From Macrostomum hystrix (Eukaryota > Platyhelminthes > Macrostomidae), in contig CATNEN010000039.1 in assembly GCA_950097015.1 (NCBI GenBank), positions 15,346,501 to 15,410,500 on the forward strand: a stretch of DNA of 64,000 nt. The letters run 5' to 3'. The position numbers and the translations under genes are program-made. The notes under the pieces are model-generated. The model made no database searches and was not told the DNA's origin. It saw only the letters and a list, made by a program, of their open reading frames with translations. Positions 22,540 through 32,200 of this stretch are shown one piece after another (within the stretch, counting starts at the first letter, position 1; every line of letters begins with the position of its first letter).

Positions 22540-22697
22540 TTAAAAAACAGAGGTCTGACCACAGTGCCGCCATGCCTGTGAGTCCGGTGAAACAGGGTGT
22601 ACAGGTGCGGATTAAGCCTGTATCGCTGTCTGACGACCCGAACCATTTGTTGGACACACTGGGGACACACCTGCTGATACACAGCCGGGTCCTGATC
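22540..22697 (-). pseudogene. Orphan duplicate of GH31 exon 11
   Basis: 158 bp aligned without gaps to GH31 exon 11 (6976-7133), five base differences. Reading frame ([14 protein letters not shown]) and both splice sites (acceptor CCGCAG, donor GTAAGC) are kept; four differences are silent and one changes Ala to Thr (HRAH to HRTH). The flanking intron sequence with both neighbouring arrays is copied too (about 22300-23060 matching 6790-7655). No other GH31 exon is present here, so it cannot make an enzyme alone. Confidence 0.88.
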
Positions 22698-22795
22698 CTG
22701 CGGTGTTGTAGGTCAAGTCTTTGACATTACTATCAGCTGCTTGGCAAAATAGCTGCCGCGTGTGTTGTAAATACGGTGAAAACCTACTAAAGGAG

Positions 22796-23060
22796 CTAAT
22801 ACACCTGTTACTTTGACAGCTAATACACCTGTTACTTTGACAGCTAATACACCTGTTACTTTGACAGCTAATACACCTGTTGCTTTGACAGCTAATACAC
22901 CTGTTGCTTTGACAGCTAATACACCTGTTACTTTGACAGCTAATACACATGTTACTTTGACAGCAAATAAACATGTTACTTTGACAGCTAAATCATATGT
23001 TACATTGACAGCTAATACACATGTTACTTTGAAAGCTTAAACACCTGTTATATTGACAGA
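22796..23060. repeat. 24-bp minisatellite, duplicate of the GH31 intron 10 array
   Basis: About ten units of the same type as at 7228-7655, with private variants (acatgttacttt, aataaacatg) at the right end. Confidence 0.95.
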
Positions 23061-23079
23061 CTAACACGTGTTTTTTGAC

Positions 23080-23332
23080 AGTCGAGGTGGACCTGGGGGA
23101 GAGAGGGGAAGCCTGAGGTTGTCTGGGGGAGAGGGGGGAAGCCTGAGGTGGACCTGGGGAGAGAGGGGAAGCCTGAGGTGGACCGGGGGGGAGAGAGGAG
23201 AAGCCTGAGGTGGACCTGGGGAGAGAGGGGAAGCCTGAGGTGGACCGGGGGGAGAGAGGGGAAGCCTGAGGTGGACCTGGGGGAGAGAGGGGAAGCCTGA
23301 GGTGGACCTGGGGAGAGAGGGGAAGCCTGAGG
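23080..23332. repeat. Minisatellite, about 30-bp unit at a duplication breakpoint
   Basis: About eight copies of a 30-bp unit containing cctgaggtggacctggggag. The last copy runs straight into the truncated Ly6-like exon copy at 23333 with no spacer. Confidence 0.95.
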
Positions 23333-23671
23333 GGCGTGTTTCTTGCACTTGGAGGCATTCAGCTGGCTGATTGTATTAAATGTATCTGGTCGAAAAATGA
23401 AAGAGTAAAATTTTCTGTATATAAGAATGACGATACTGATACAGATTGTACTCCTGCCAAAGACACCAAGTGTTACGTGGATTATCAACCTGAAGGTTCA
23501 ACTGCCTATACTGAAGACGAAGTGGTGAGCGACCGAATGAATTAAACTAATTTAATTTGCATATCAATTCGAAATCATAAAGCAACAGTTTGCCCTATAA
23601 ATTTTGCCCTATGCGGAAACTTTTTTAGCGACTGAAATATGGTTGTGGCGCCTGTCCTGCTACAAAATATT
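23333..23671 (+). pseudogene. Truncated copy of the Ly6-like gene
   Basis: Gap-free match to 21200-21538: exon 1 from the tenth codon on, the whole intron and the first 43 bp of exon 2. Start codon and first codons are missing, replaced by the 30-bp array. Exon 2 is cut at aaaatatt by a 15-bp array. Few differences (for example CYLDY to CYVDY), so the duplication is recent. Confidence 0.9.
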
Positions 23672-23875
23672 CTTCGCCTGATCTCCTGATCTCCCATCGC
23701 CTGATCTCCCATCGCCTGATCTCCCATCGCCTGATCTCCCATCGCGTCATCTCCCATCGCCTGATCTCCCATCGCCTCATCTCCCGTTGCCTGATCTCCC
23801 ATTGCCTGATCTCCCATTGCCTGTTCTCTCATTGCCTGTTCTCCCATCGCCTCATCTCCCGTCGCCTTATCTCCC
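23672..23875. repeat. Minisatellite, 15-bp unit at a duplication breakpoint
   Basis: About 13 copies of ctgatctcccatcgc. It begins exactly where the Ly6-like exon 2 copy stops and ends at an acceptor-like tctcccacag. Confidence 0.95.
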
Positions 23876-23879
23876 ACAG

Positions 23880-24110
23880 TTCAGCGACACGGCCGGGCAC
23901 CGCAGGCAGTGCCGCAACACCTGGCAAGATGAGAGCGGTGTGTACGCCAATACTCACCTGACAAAGCAGGCGTACGCATACAAGAATCCGCTAACAGAGG
24001 AAGTTCACACGCTCCTGTCTGAGTATCAGAAATGTGGCGAGAAGCGAAGTGAATTTGAAAAGGTCAAGCAAATTTTACAGTCTGGAAGAAAATTATTTGG
24101 ACCAAATTAG
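23880..24110 (+). CDS. Possible 3' exon of unknown gene
   Basis: An acceptor-like cttatctcccacag is followed by 76 open codons and a stop (FSDTAGHRRQCRNTWQ ... SGRKLFGPN). Charged, Lys/Glu-rich, with a likely helix EEVHTLLSEYQKCGEKRSEF. No family recognised. It may be the last exon of a gene whose 5' part was replaced by the duplicated pieces to its left, or an end of the Ly6 copy made by exon shuffling. Confidence 0.35.
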   Translation, partial: FSDTAGHRRQCRNTWQDESGVYANTHLTKQAYAYKNPLTEEVHTLLSEYQKCGEKRSEFEKVKQILQSGRKLFGPN

Positions 24111-24114
24111 CTAT

Positions 24115-25400
24115 ACTTTTTACAGAACCAACAAGGCTAAGCTATGAATATTTTACTACAAACTGTTGGCTTTAAATTCCTTTGCAACGTGTCTTCATTA
24201 TTTATAGTCGTGTTATGATTGCTGTAATGTTACAATTTCGCGAATTTTTGTAACTGTTGAACGCGACATCACTCAATGATAAGAGTCGTATCGATCGACG
24301 CATTTTTAAGCGAACTATCAAGATTCGGTATTTTCACTTCCCGTTTTTCTTTTCTACATGGTTATTTTGTAGAAAACTGTAAACCTGAGCTGTACATCAT
24401 TTTGAATAAATTGAGGCTCTTAACGAATCGTTAATTTCGTTTAATTTTCGTTTAGCTTGCTTTTCTAGCTTTTTCTGTGATCTTTTTTACCTACCATGTA
24501 CAACAAATCCACGTACATCCAATTTTAGTGTACCCTCCAAAGCCAATCTCACAAACACGTGCGCTTGAGGCTCTCTACGTTATAACCAGTAAAAAGAGTT
24601 TTCTTACTTGTTCTCATATTCTGTGTTTCGCGATCAGTGAATTTAAGGCTCTCTACGTAGTATTCATTCCAAACACCACCCTTCAAGACCTTTTTAGGCT
24701 CTAGACTTTCCTTTAATTTGAATTGTGGCTGTTCATCAAAACTAAAGTTAAATACTTATTTTCGACACTTGCGATTTTCTAAAATAAGATGTGCATTTCG
24801 TCAGTGTCTCATCCAGTCCAGTTATTGTACATTTGCCTCAGAATGCTATGCAACTAGTGCAGTCTAACCATGAGCCATTCTCAATCCGACTCCTCCGTAA
24901 CGACGGAATCTCTAGTGCCAATCACAGCACAGCATGTGCAGTCTCAGCGGCAGCCCGTACAATAGCTCGTGTTGGAAGACAGGTGGTCCGTGCTAACTGT
25001 GTGAGAAGGAGATCAGCCGCGACACTCAGATGCTCCATTCCTGTATTGCTACGACTACTTGGGAATCACCTCACTCCAATCCCATGGCAGAAGAATTGTA
25101 CACTATTATTATTATTATTATTGGGTGCTGATTTTTTGTTTATTTGATGTTTGAGTCTGAACAATTCGATTTTTTAAAAAGAAGGCGATAGGAAAACAGT
25201 AGCATGCATAATGTTAATTTTAGGTGAATAAAATAAAAAAACAATTTAAAAAATAAACAAAGGCAATTAAACAAAAAATGTAATATTGCAATTTAAAGAA
25301 AAAAGTAAAACTGACCGAAAGAAGAATAGCTATTGTGTTTTTGCATTCTAACTTGGGCCTCAGGGCAGTGGCTTTTTTATCTTGCTTTCTTTCTGTTAAT
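24115..25400. other. AT-rich region without recognised gene
   Basis: AT-rich, with an imperfect direct repeat gaggctctctacgt at about 24566 and 24648 and a short (att)n run at about 25104. No supported coding sequence. Confidence 0.4.
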
Positions 25401-25424
25401 TCTGTGCTTTCCAGTGTCATTAAA

Positions 25425-26170
25425 AGCAAGCGATAGACCGGAAATACGAACGTTAGCAGTGAAAGGGACCCAAACAGAAGTACTGCTCGTCGACTCCAGT
25501 GTTGCTCTATGGACGCTGATGGACACGGACCTTAAACGGTTGAAAGCGGTTGAAGGTGTCGCAGCGGTCCTGAGTGAGATCAAGCAGCTAGCACACCGGC
25601 TTTCTATGGATGACTATATACACAAAACCCGAAATACGTTCCAATCGTTGATTTCTTCACTAAGTCACAATATTGAGGCCCGGCTGCTGGCCAGACAAGC
25701 AGAGATTCGTAAAACACTGAACACGAGTAAAGCAGAATCAACTAACCAAACAAATCAAATGATTGCTTCAACCAAAGACTTACACATTGCCGAAGAACGT
25801 GCAACAAAAGAGGAGTTGCATGATAAAATCAGAGAGATGCATAGCCAGCCGAAACAGGTGTCAAGCCCAAGCAGGACATATGCGGAAGCCCTAAAATCTC
25901 AAACAGCATCATCAGCACCATCGAGAAGCGAGCAGCCGACAAGACCTCCAGAAATCTCGTTCCGGCAGCGCCAGCAGAACAAGCAGCTCGACACCCAAAA
26001 AGGTTGAGTCGACATACAAAGTAGTGTCAGCGATTGCAGAGGGATCGGCAAACCATCATGGGAGCTGTCAGCACCTTGTCATTCTTCCCGAAAAGAACAC
26101 CACAGTTGCACAAATATTCGAAGGCGAGCTGAAGGACTACAATGTAAACCATCGCCTACTGGCTACTGAA
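25425..26170 (+). mobile_element. LINE ORF1-like fragment (frameshifted)
   Basis: Open from about 25425 to 26007: coiled-coil-like, Gln/Ser-rich, containing the TYAEALK phrase common in ORF1/gag-like proteins of LINEs. A +1 frame change near 25985 leads into KKVESTYKVVSAIAEG and ends in a stop after HRLLATE (about 26171). Assignment is by composition and the short motif only. Confidence 0.4.
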
Positions 26171-26824
26171 TAGGCAGCAGAGGAAGGCAATTCCCCTTGG
26201 TCCAAGATGCTTCAGGACGATTGGGGAAAGGCCATCCGGTCCGGTGGCTTCGGACGGCGAAGAGCTTTTGATGGCCGACGTGACCTCCCTGGACGTGAGC
26301 AGGAAGCCATTGGTGGGGGAAAGTCTGATGTCCCTTTTGAGGCGTCTGTCGTCCGGGGTGGCCGGATGAATTTGATCAAAGAACTGCCTGTTGGAGGCCT
26401 TGGCAATGCGTTTGGGATCAGTTAAGGGAAGCTCGTCAAAAAGGATGCCAGCTTTGTGGCCTTTACCGCTTAGGTTCTTGATGGTTCGCCACAATTCAGA
26501 GACCAGGTGCTTGATGCTGAACTGCTCAAGCTTTTCCCTCCAGTTCGCCCGGCGAAAGTTGGAGCAGATCTGGTTGATTTCGTCTTGAATGATGGTGATA
26601 GCTTCCGACTGCGGGTTATCCGTGAGAATGAGGTCTCTTTGCTTGCAGAGGGCGTCGGCTTCCGGTGGGAAGTGGGGACGAAAATGTTGAAGTTTCCCAT
26701 CTCGCGTGTGTGCCAAACTTGGTTTCGCTGTCACGTGCATATTTATTCTCACGTGACTAGCCTCATTGTTCGTCTTAAAGTGATCCAATAGCGTAGAACT
26801 AGTTATGATTCTAAGGCAAGTCAC
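26156..26824 (-). mobile_element. LINE ORF2 fragment, start of reverse transcriptase
   Basis: Continuous frame that matches the endonuclease-RT linker of non-LTR retrotransposons and the first RT block (EATGPDGLSPIVLKHLGP). It is cut at the left before the catalytic RT blocks. Head-to-head with the ORF1-like fragment on the other strand, so the element is rearranged. Lies inside the third intron of deacetylase copy 1. Confidence 0.65.
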
Positions 26825-27329
26825 TGACGTCAGTTGCTATTTTTAGAAATCATGTGATTCTTGTGATACTTTTAATGGGCCGGTTCCTGGACAATGGATA
26901 TAAAAAAATTAGTATGCGCTTTAGGGATCGAATCTGCCCATACAAATCTCACCTGATAGCAAATACAGTAATGCCGCTTCGTTCAACCAACTCGTAGATG
27001 AGCTGAGCTGAGAAGTGCGGCGCCCTATAGCCCTAGAATCCGCCGTGGATGAAAATTAGGCCGGACCTCGACAAGCCAGGTTCTAATTGGTGCAGTTGAA
27101 AACTGGTCGAATCAATTTAACAATTGAGGCTACGTAAAGCGTTTTTTTCTAATTTGCGATTCCAAAAATATAGTTTTCTCACCAGCACCCATGCCAGCCT
27201 CAGCACTCCAAGCCACGATAGTCCCAGAATTAGAGAAATTAACCTCCTTAGCCAACACCCTGCTGTTGTTGTTCATGGCTGGCATGAGGGCAGTGGCTAC
27301 CCGCTGATGCAACTGTAGTGTCAGCTTGT

Positions 27330-28500
27330 TTGCCCTTCTATTTGCCCTTCTATTGTTATTATTCAGTACTTATTTTTAGACACGTGTATTTTGCTAAGAG
27401 TTCACCCACGCCAAGCCGGGCCGGACCAGCTGGGGGAAAGGACGCCCACCACCCCGCGAGCGCTACCCCTGGGCTACGGTCCCGGCCAATCAGCGAGCGA
27501 CCCGGCCTCACTACCTGTCTACCCTCGGCAAGAAGCGACCCCGGGGCTCAGAACGGCGGTCGCAAGTCTACTGCGATTTGTCGCCTTGGCTCAAGCTACA
27601 GCCAGGCATCCACCTCGCCGATCGACCTAATTTAAGGTTAAAATGACTCTATATAACGAAGCGTGCTTTTGTAGTCCAAATTATCTTTTTCTCCGCAATC
27701 CGCCTCACACTGTGAGAAGCACGTGCAAACCAGTCCACTTGTTTTGTCCCTCCCCGCCCGACCACGCTCCGCTTGTTCAGTTAGGTAGCTTTCGGCGCTA
27801 CGCGTCTTGAGAGTGCGCCGCTGACAAGGGTGGTCTAGATAGGCGCTTGTTGTCGAAGTCAGTACGTGCTCTCTTCGGAGACTCCGCCGTCAGGCAGAAG
27901 GAGTGCCAACCGATAGGATCTGTCGGGGCAGCGCTGAAAGTAGAGACAACCGGAGCCTCTCGGGAAGAGTAGGCGCGGATGTAGGCCAGTTAAGTAAAAA
28001 TTGTTATATCCAAATTGCTAGACCAGACTTGCTTCTCACTGTGAGCACGCTATAATTTATTTCCGTGTGAACATCTATTCTGTCAGTATAACTTTTAAGT
28101 CAAGTAAACGATATTCAAAGTAATTCATATTCGTATCTGGAATCTTAGTCACAGCCGATTAACTCACTCCTAATCAAATTATTCGAGTCTTCGCGTTCAT
28201 ACTGTGTTATTCTTTTTCATTGGGAGTTTCGCCGGGCCGGAGGGACACGCGGGTCTCATCGATTATCTATTCCACTTCGCTCGCTACCCCTGTCTCTAAC
28301 GCTATTTAATTCCAGATTCCCTGCTGCTATTGAAACGATTGGTTGGACACCGACCCCGGTGAATAGTGAATAGTCGCTAGCTTTAAATTCCTCACGCTCC
28401 AGCTAGGACATTCATTTTATTACACAACTGCTCAGCGGTTGTTAGGCCGACCGACTGACAAATAATGCCCTAAAATGTTTTTAATCATGTTTTTCTACCT
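27330..28500. other. Unclassified GC-rich segment, possible LTR or element remnant
   Basis: 27390-27960 is markedly GC-rich compared with both flanks, has a TATA-like ctatataacg (about 27650) and no long convincing frame. Composition break at both ends suggests inserted DNA. No terminal repeat or target duplication was found. Confidence 0.3.
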
Positions 28501-28504
28501 AATA

Positions 28505-28815
28505 AAAAAAATAAATAATTGATAACACCTGCCCAAATTGGGCCAGATGTGTAGCCGTCAGGACAGCCGCAGCCATTGCGCGGCGCATCTGAAGGCTGCG
28601 TACGGCTGTTCAGTCCATGGACTGGGGGGACGCCACACCCACCCTCAATGACCCCAGCTGATGCTGGTACCCATTTAACAGCTGGGTGAACTGAAGCAAT
28701 GCAAAGTTAAGTGTCTTACTACGGGACACAAACTGATCCAGTGGAGTCCAGAATCGAACCCCCAACCTTCAAGTCGTGAGTCCTATGCTCTAACCACAAG
28801 GCTACAACCATTCTG
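28505..28815 (-). mobile_element. tRNA-derived SINE, family B
   Basis: Minus strand: a tRNA-like head with A box tagccttgtggttagagca and B box gggttcgattctgg (28815-28738), then a body with cagtccatggactgaacagc and a 3' tail of att/att runs near 28505-28525. A body fragment recurs at 58925-59030. Confidence 0.75.
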
Positions 28816-28819
28816 CCAT

Positions 28820-29245
28820 AAGCCAGCATGGCAGATAAGCCATCAGCAACGCCAATAGACCCAGAACTGTCAAAATGCGAATCATATCGGATGTAAAAAG
28901 TAAAAATGTAAAAAAATCTCATGTAAAAATAGTAAAAACTAAGCCTTTTATTTTTCTAAGAAACCGAAATTTAAAAATCATAATAATGTGTCTATGTTGT
29001 GAGGCAAAATATTAAATGTTAAAAGTAAAAAATCAATTCGAATTTTTTGACAAACTTGGCTAAGGAAAAGACAAATTAGTTGATCGAACACTTAGCCGCC
29101 TATAGCCATACAAGCAATGAGCAAATACCAATTTGGCTGAAACCTGATCGTAAACGTATTTCTAAGCAAATCGGCACTCAAAAATATCAGGAATTTGCAG
29201 ATCGAAATGGTTTATAAAATTAATAATATTAGAACAGAATGAGTT
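28820..29245. other. AT-rich spacer 3' of deacetylase copy 2
   Basis: AT-rich, no exon or array recognised. Confidence 0.4.
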
Positions 29246-29247
29246 CC

Positions 29248-32200
29248 TCAGAGCTGGGTTCTCAGGACCTCAACCAGGTGATCGCGTATTTCGCGTCCGT
29301 CATTTGGAAACTCGACCGATCCGTGAAAACAGGCGAAATTGCGCAAGTGGATTCGAACCCCCGACCGCTGAAGCCGGTCGGCGTAGAGTATAGCGTCGCT
29401 TAGCAACGGGTCGAACTCGCAGGCCAGAATGTGGGCCGGCGGCAAGCCCAGCTTATCGAGGTCGTCGCCTAGCAACGGTGAGACTCGGAAGTCGGCAATC
29501 GAAGTTGCGACCTGAAAATTTTAGGAACATATCCTCAGGGTAACTGTACACAGGCTAGCTGTACACAGGCTAGCTGTACACAGGCTAGCTGTACACAGGC
29601 TTACTGTACACAGGCTAGCTGTACACAGGCTTACTGTACACAGGCTAGCTGTACACAGGCTTACTGTACACAGGCTAGCTGTACACAGGCTTACTGTACA
29701 CAGGCTAGCTGTACACAGGCTAGCTGTACACAGGCTAGCTGTACACAGGCAAGCTGTACACAGTGTAATAAAGTCAGCGTGGCTTGCAGAGAGAAAAGAT
29801 TTTCAGAGTAGGCCAAGCCTAGCTATCTAAATAAATATAAGTTTATTTCTCAGCCTGACCAGGCTGACAAATCAGCCGCTACCTCTGGGCGTGCACGCGC
29901 TCCAGAGTACGCACATGCGCGAGTACATTCCGAGAGAGAGAGAGAAAAATAACACCCTCAATCCCCTACACTGCACTGATAGCGAAACGCAGTCACCACA
30001 TCCCTCCACACGTAGACAAAAAGGAAGCAAAACAAAGGAACAAAAAAGAAAATAAAATACTTCCCAGCACCACGACAACAATAACAAAAAAATCAAAGGA
30101 GCAAACACCACGCGAAAGCTGTAAGAAAAGTCTGTCAAGAAAAAACAAAAAAACGCATTCAGTTGTACGTCAACCTGTCCGGGCATTTTCGGCTCCTCTG
30201 TGAACGCCGCGCCTGTGGAGTCGGAGGAAACGGCGGCTGCATGGGCGGCGGCGGCGCGGTCGGTGGCTGTGCGGGCGGCGGCGGCGTGGGCGGCAGTAGC
30301 GGCGGAACCTCTGCCTCAGCCGATTCGTAGCTCAGATCGTCATTTATTGGCAGTTCCGTGCTTCCTGAGGTCCGCGGTTCGATGCCTGCAGAGGCTACAT
30401 GGTCGGCGTGGCGGCGTACAATGCGATCATCAGGCAGCCGGCACTCGTAGGACAAAGGCGCCGTTTGTCGGCTGATGCTGGCCGGCAGCCACTTCTGCTG
30501 AACCGTGAAATCCCGCACTACGACGTCGTCGCCTTCCGCGAAGGACCTCGGTCTGGCACGCCTGTCGTGTTGTAGCTTCTGTGCTTCCTGTCGCCGCGTG
30601 ACCACAGCCGAGACGTCCGGACGTACCAGATCCAGCAGCGTTCGCAGAGGCCGGCCCATCATCAGCTGGCTCGGCGGAACGCCAGTCGTGCTGTGCGGAG
30701 TCACCCGGTAGGTCAGCAGGAACCTAGCGAGCCGAGTCTGCAGAGCCGCCGGCCGTCCCTTCACCAGAGCCGCCTTCACTGTTTGTACCGCGCGTTCTGC
30801 CAGGCCGTTGGACGCTGGATGATAAGGCGACACCTTGACATGCCGGATGCCGTTGCTGCTCATGAAGCCCTCCATCTCCTGGCTCACGAAGTTGGGACCG
30901 TTGTCCGTCACCACGACCTCACCTCGCCTTCTTCTGCTCGATCTCCCGGTCAAGTTGCTCCTCCACCTTGGACTTCAAGGCGAACGGCACCGTCCGAGCT
31001 TTGAAAAATTTGGGCTGTGCACCTGGTTTCGTCCGCAATTTCAGTGGTTCGCCTGTGTAGCAACCGAGTCCGTCCGAAAATACTGCGCTGTACTTTTGCA
31101 CCAGCTGCTCCACCTGCTGATTGCCCTGAGCCGGCAGTTCTCGCTCTCGCAACTCCTTGATGCTTCTCAAGAACAAGGTTAGTTAGACAGCCAGTTCCGT
31201 CCGATTAAGCTGGAGCCGCTTCCTGAGACCACCACCAGAGGCAGGAGTTTCTGTTCATTTCCTGGAACTTCCACAGTGACGCTCAACTGTCCCAGCACGT
31301 TGACAGGTTGGCCGCCGTAGTTCCGCAGCCGAATCGTGGTCCCACCGAGCTTAGGGATACCACCGAGAAGATCCTGGTAGACTTTGGCTGAGATTAGCGA
31401 CACCGCGGCGCCCGTGTCGATCTCCATCTGGCAGGACACGCAGTTGATCCGTACCGTGGTCAAGTAGGGTGGCACCTTGGCTGCAACGCTGGGCACAGTG
31501 TTAAGGGAGCTGCAGTCCTCGTCTTCTGCTTCTTGCACGGCGCCCATGCGGGGCTTGGAGTCCGCACCCGATGCTCCGGCGCCTCTACGGCAAGCAGCTG
31601 CGGTGTGCCCGAGCTTGCCGCACTTGAAGCATCCCTTCTTGATGAACGGGCACCTGTCCACCAGATGTCGAGTCGACAAGCACCGGAAGCACTTCTGTGG
31701 GGCTTGACCGGATTGGCCTGGTCGACTCGATCGGCTGAAGCAGCCGCCGCTGGGCCAGCCGCCTCCTGTGAGCTCCTGACGACCGTGCAGCCTTTTGCCG
31801 CCAGCTCCACCGCTTGAGCGATCTTCAGCGCCTTCTCGAGATCCAGCCCCGGCTCCGACAGCAGTCTGCGCTGGATCCGATCGTCCTGAATGCTGAGCAC
31901 CAGCCGATCCCTGAGCATCGACTGCAAGCTGTTTCCGAACTTGCAATCCACGGCCAGACGCCGCAAACTGGCCAGGAAATCCGCCACTGACTCGGTGCTG
32001 GCCCTCACGCGCTGATAGAAATGAAAACGCTGCACAATTTCAGAAGGCTCCGGCTTCCAGTGCTCCTTTAGTTTTTGGCAAATGTTTGCGTAGCTCGTCT
32101 CCGATGGCTTTTCCGGGGCCAGCAGGCTGCAAATCAGCTTGAATGTCTCCTTGCCACAGACACTGAGGAAGACAGCTCGCTTTTTGTCTTCGGACTCTAT

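Larger units (their letters stand above)
18598..27312 (-). pseudogene. Arylacetamide deacetylase-like gene, decayed copy 1
   Basis: Exon-level homologue of the intact gene at 29248-34238. Recognised exons (minus): 27312-27183 (exon 2), 27082-26953 (exon 3), 19478-18990 (exon 4), 18861-18598 (exon 5). Exon 4 keeps the nucleophile motif GDSAGG; exon 5 keeps the acid (ACEFDPL) and base (YHGS) regions. Two lesions: exon 3 reads HGGF-stop-GYRAP where copy 2 has HGGGWAFGAP, destroying the oxyanion-hole motif, and exon 4 is 489 nt instead of 487, with loss of frame near 19,020. The intact frame ...INPDVAAK reappears before the donor GTTGGT. Exon 1 was not found. The intron between exons 3 and 4 is swollen to 7.5 kb and contains another gene, a duplication mosaic and LINE debris. 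A sequencing indel could explain the frameshift but not also the stop. Confidence 0.78.

Noticed and set aside
28738-28815. Minus-strand tRNA gene
   Set aside because: tRNA-like head of SINE family B; continues into a body repeated at 58925-59030.
29872-30186. Hydrophobic minus-strand frame in the Gypsy 3' LTR region
   Set aside because: Overlaps the LTR and the non-coding region after integrase; no domain.
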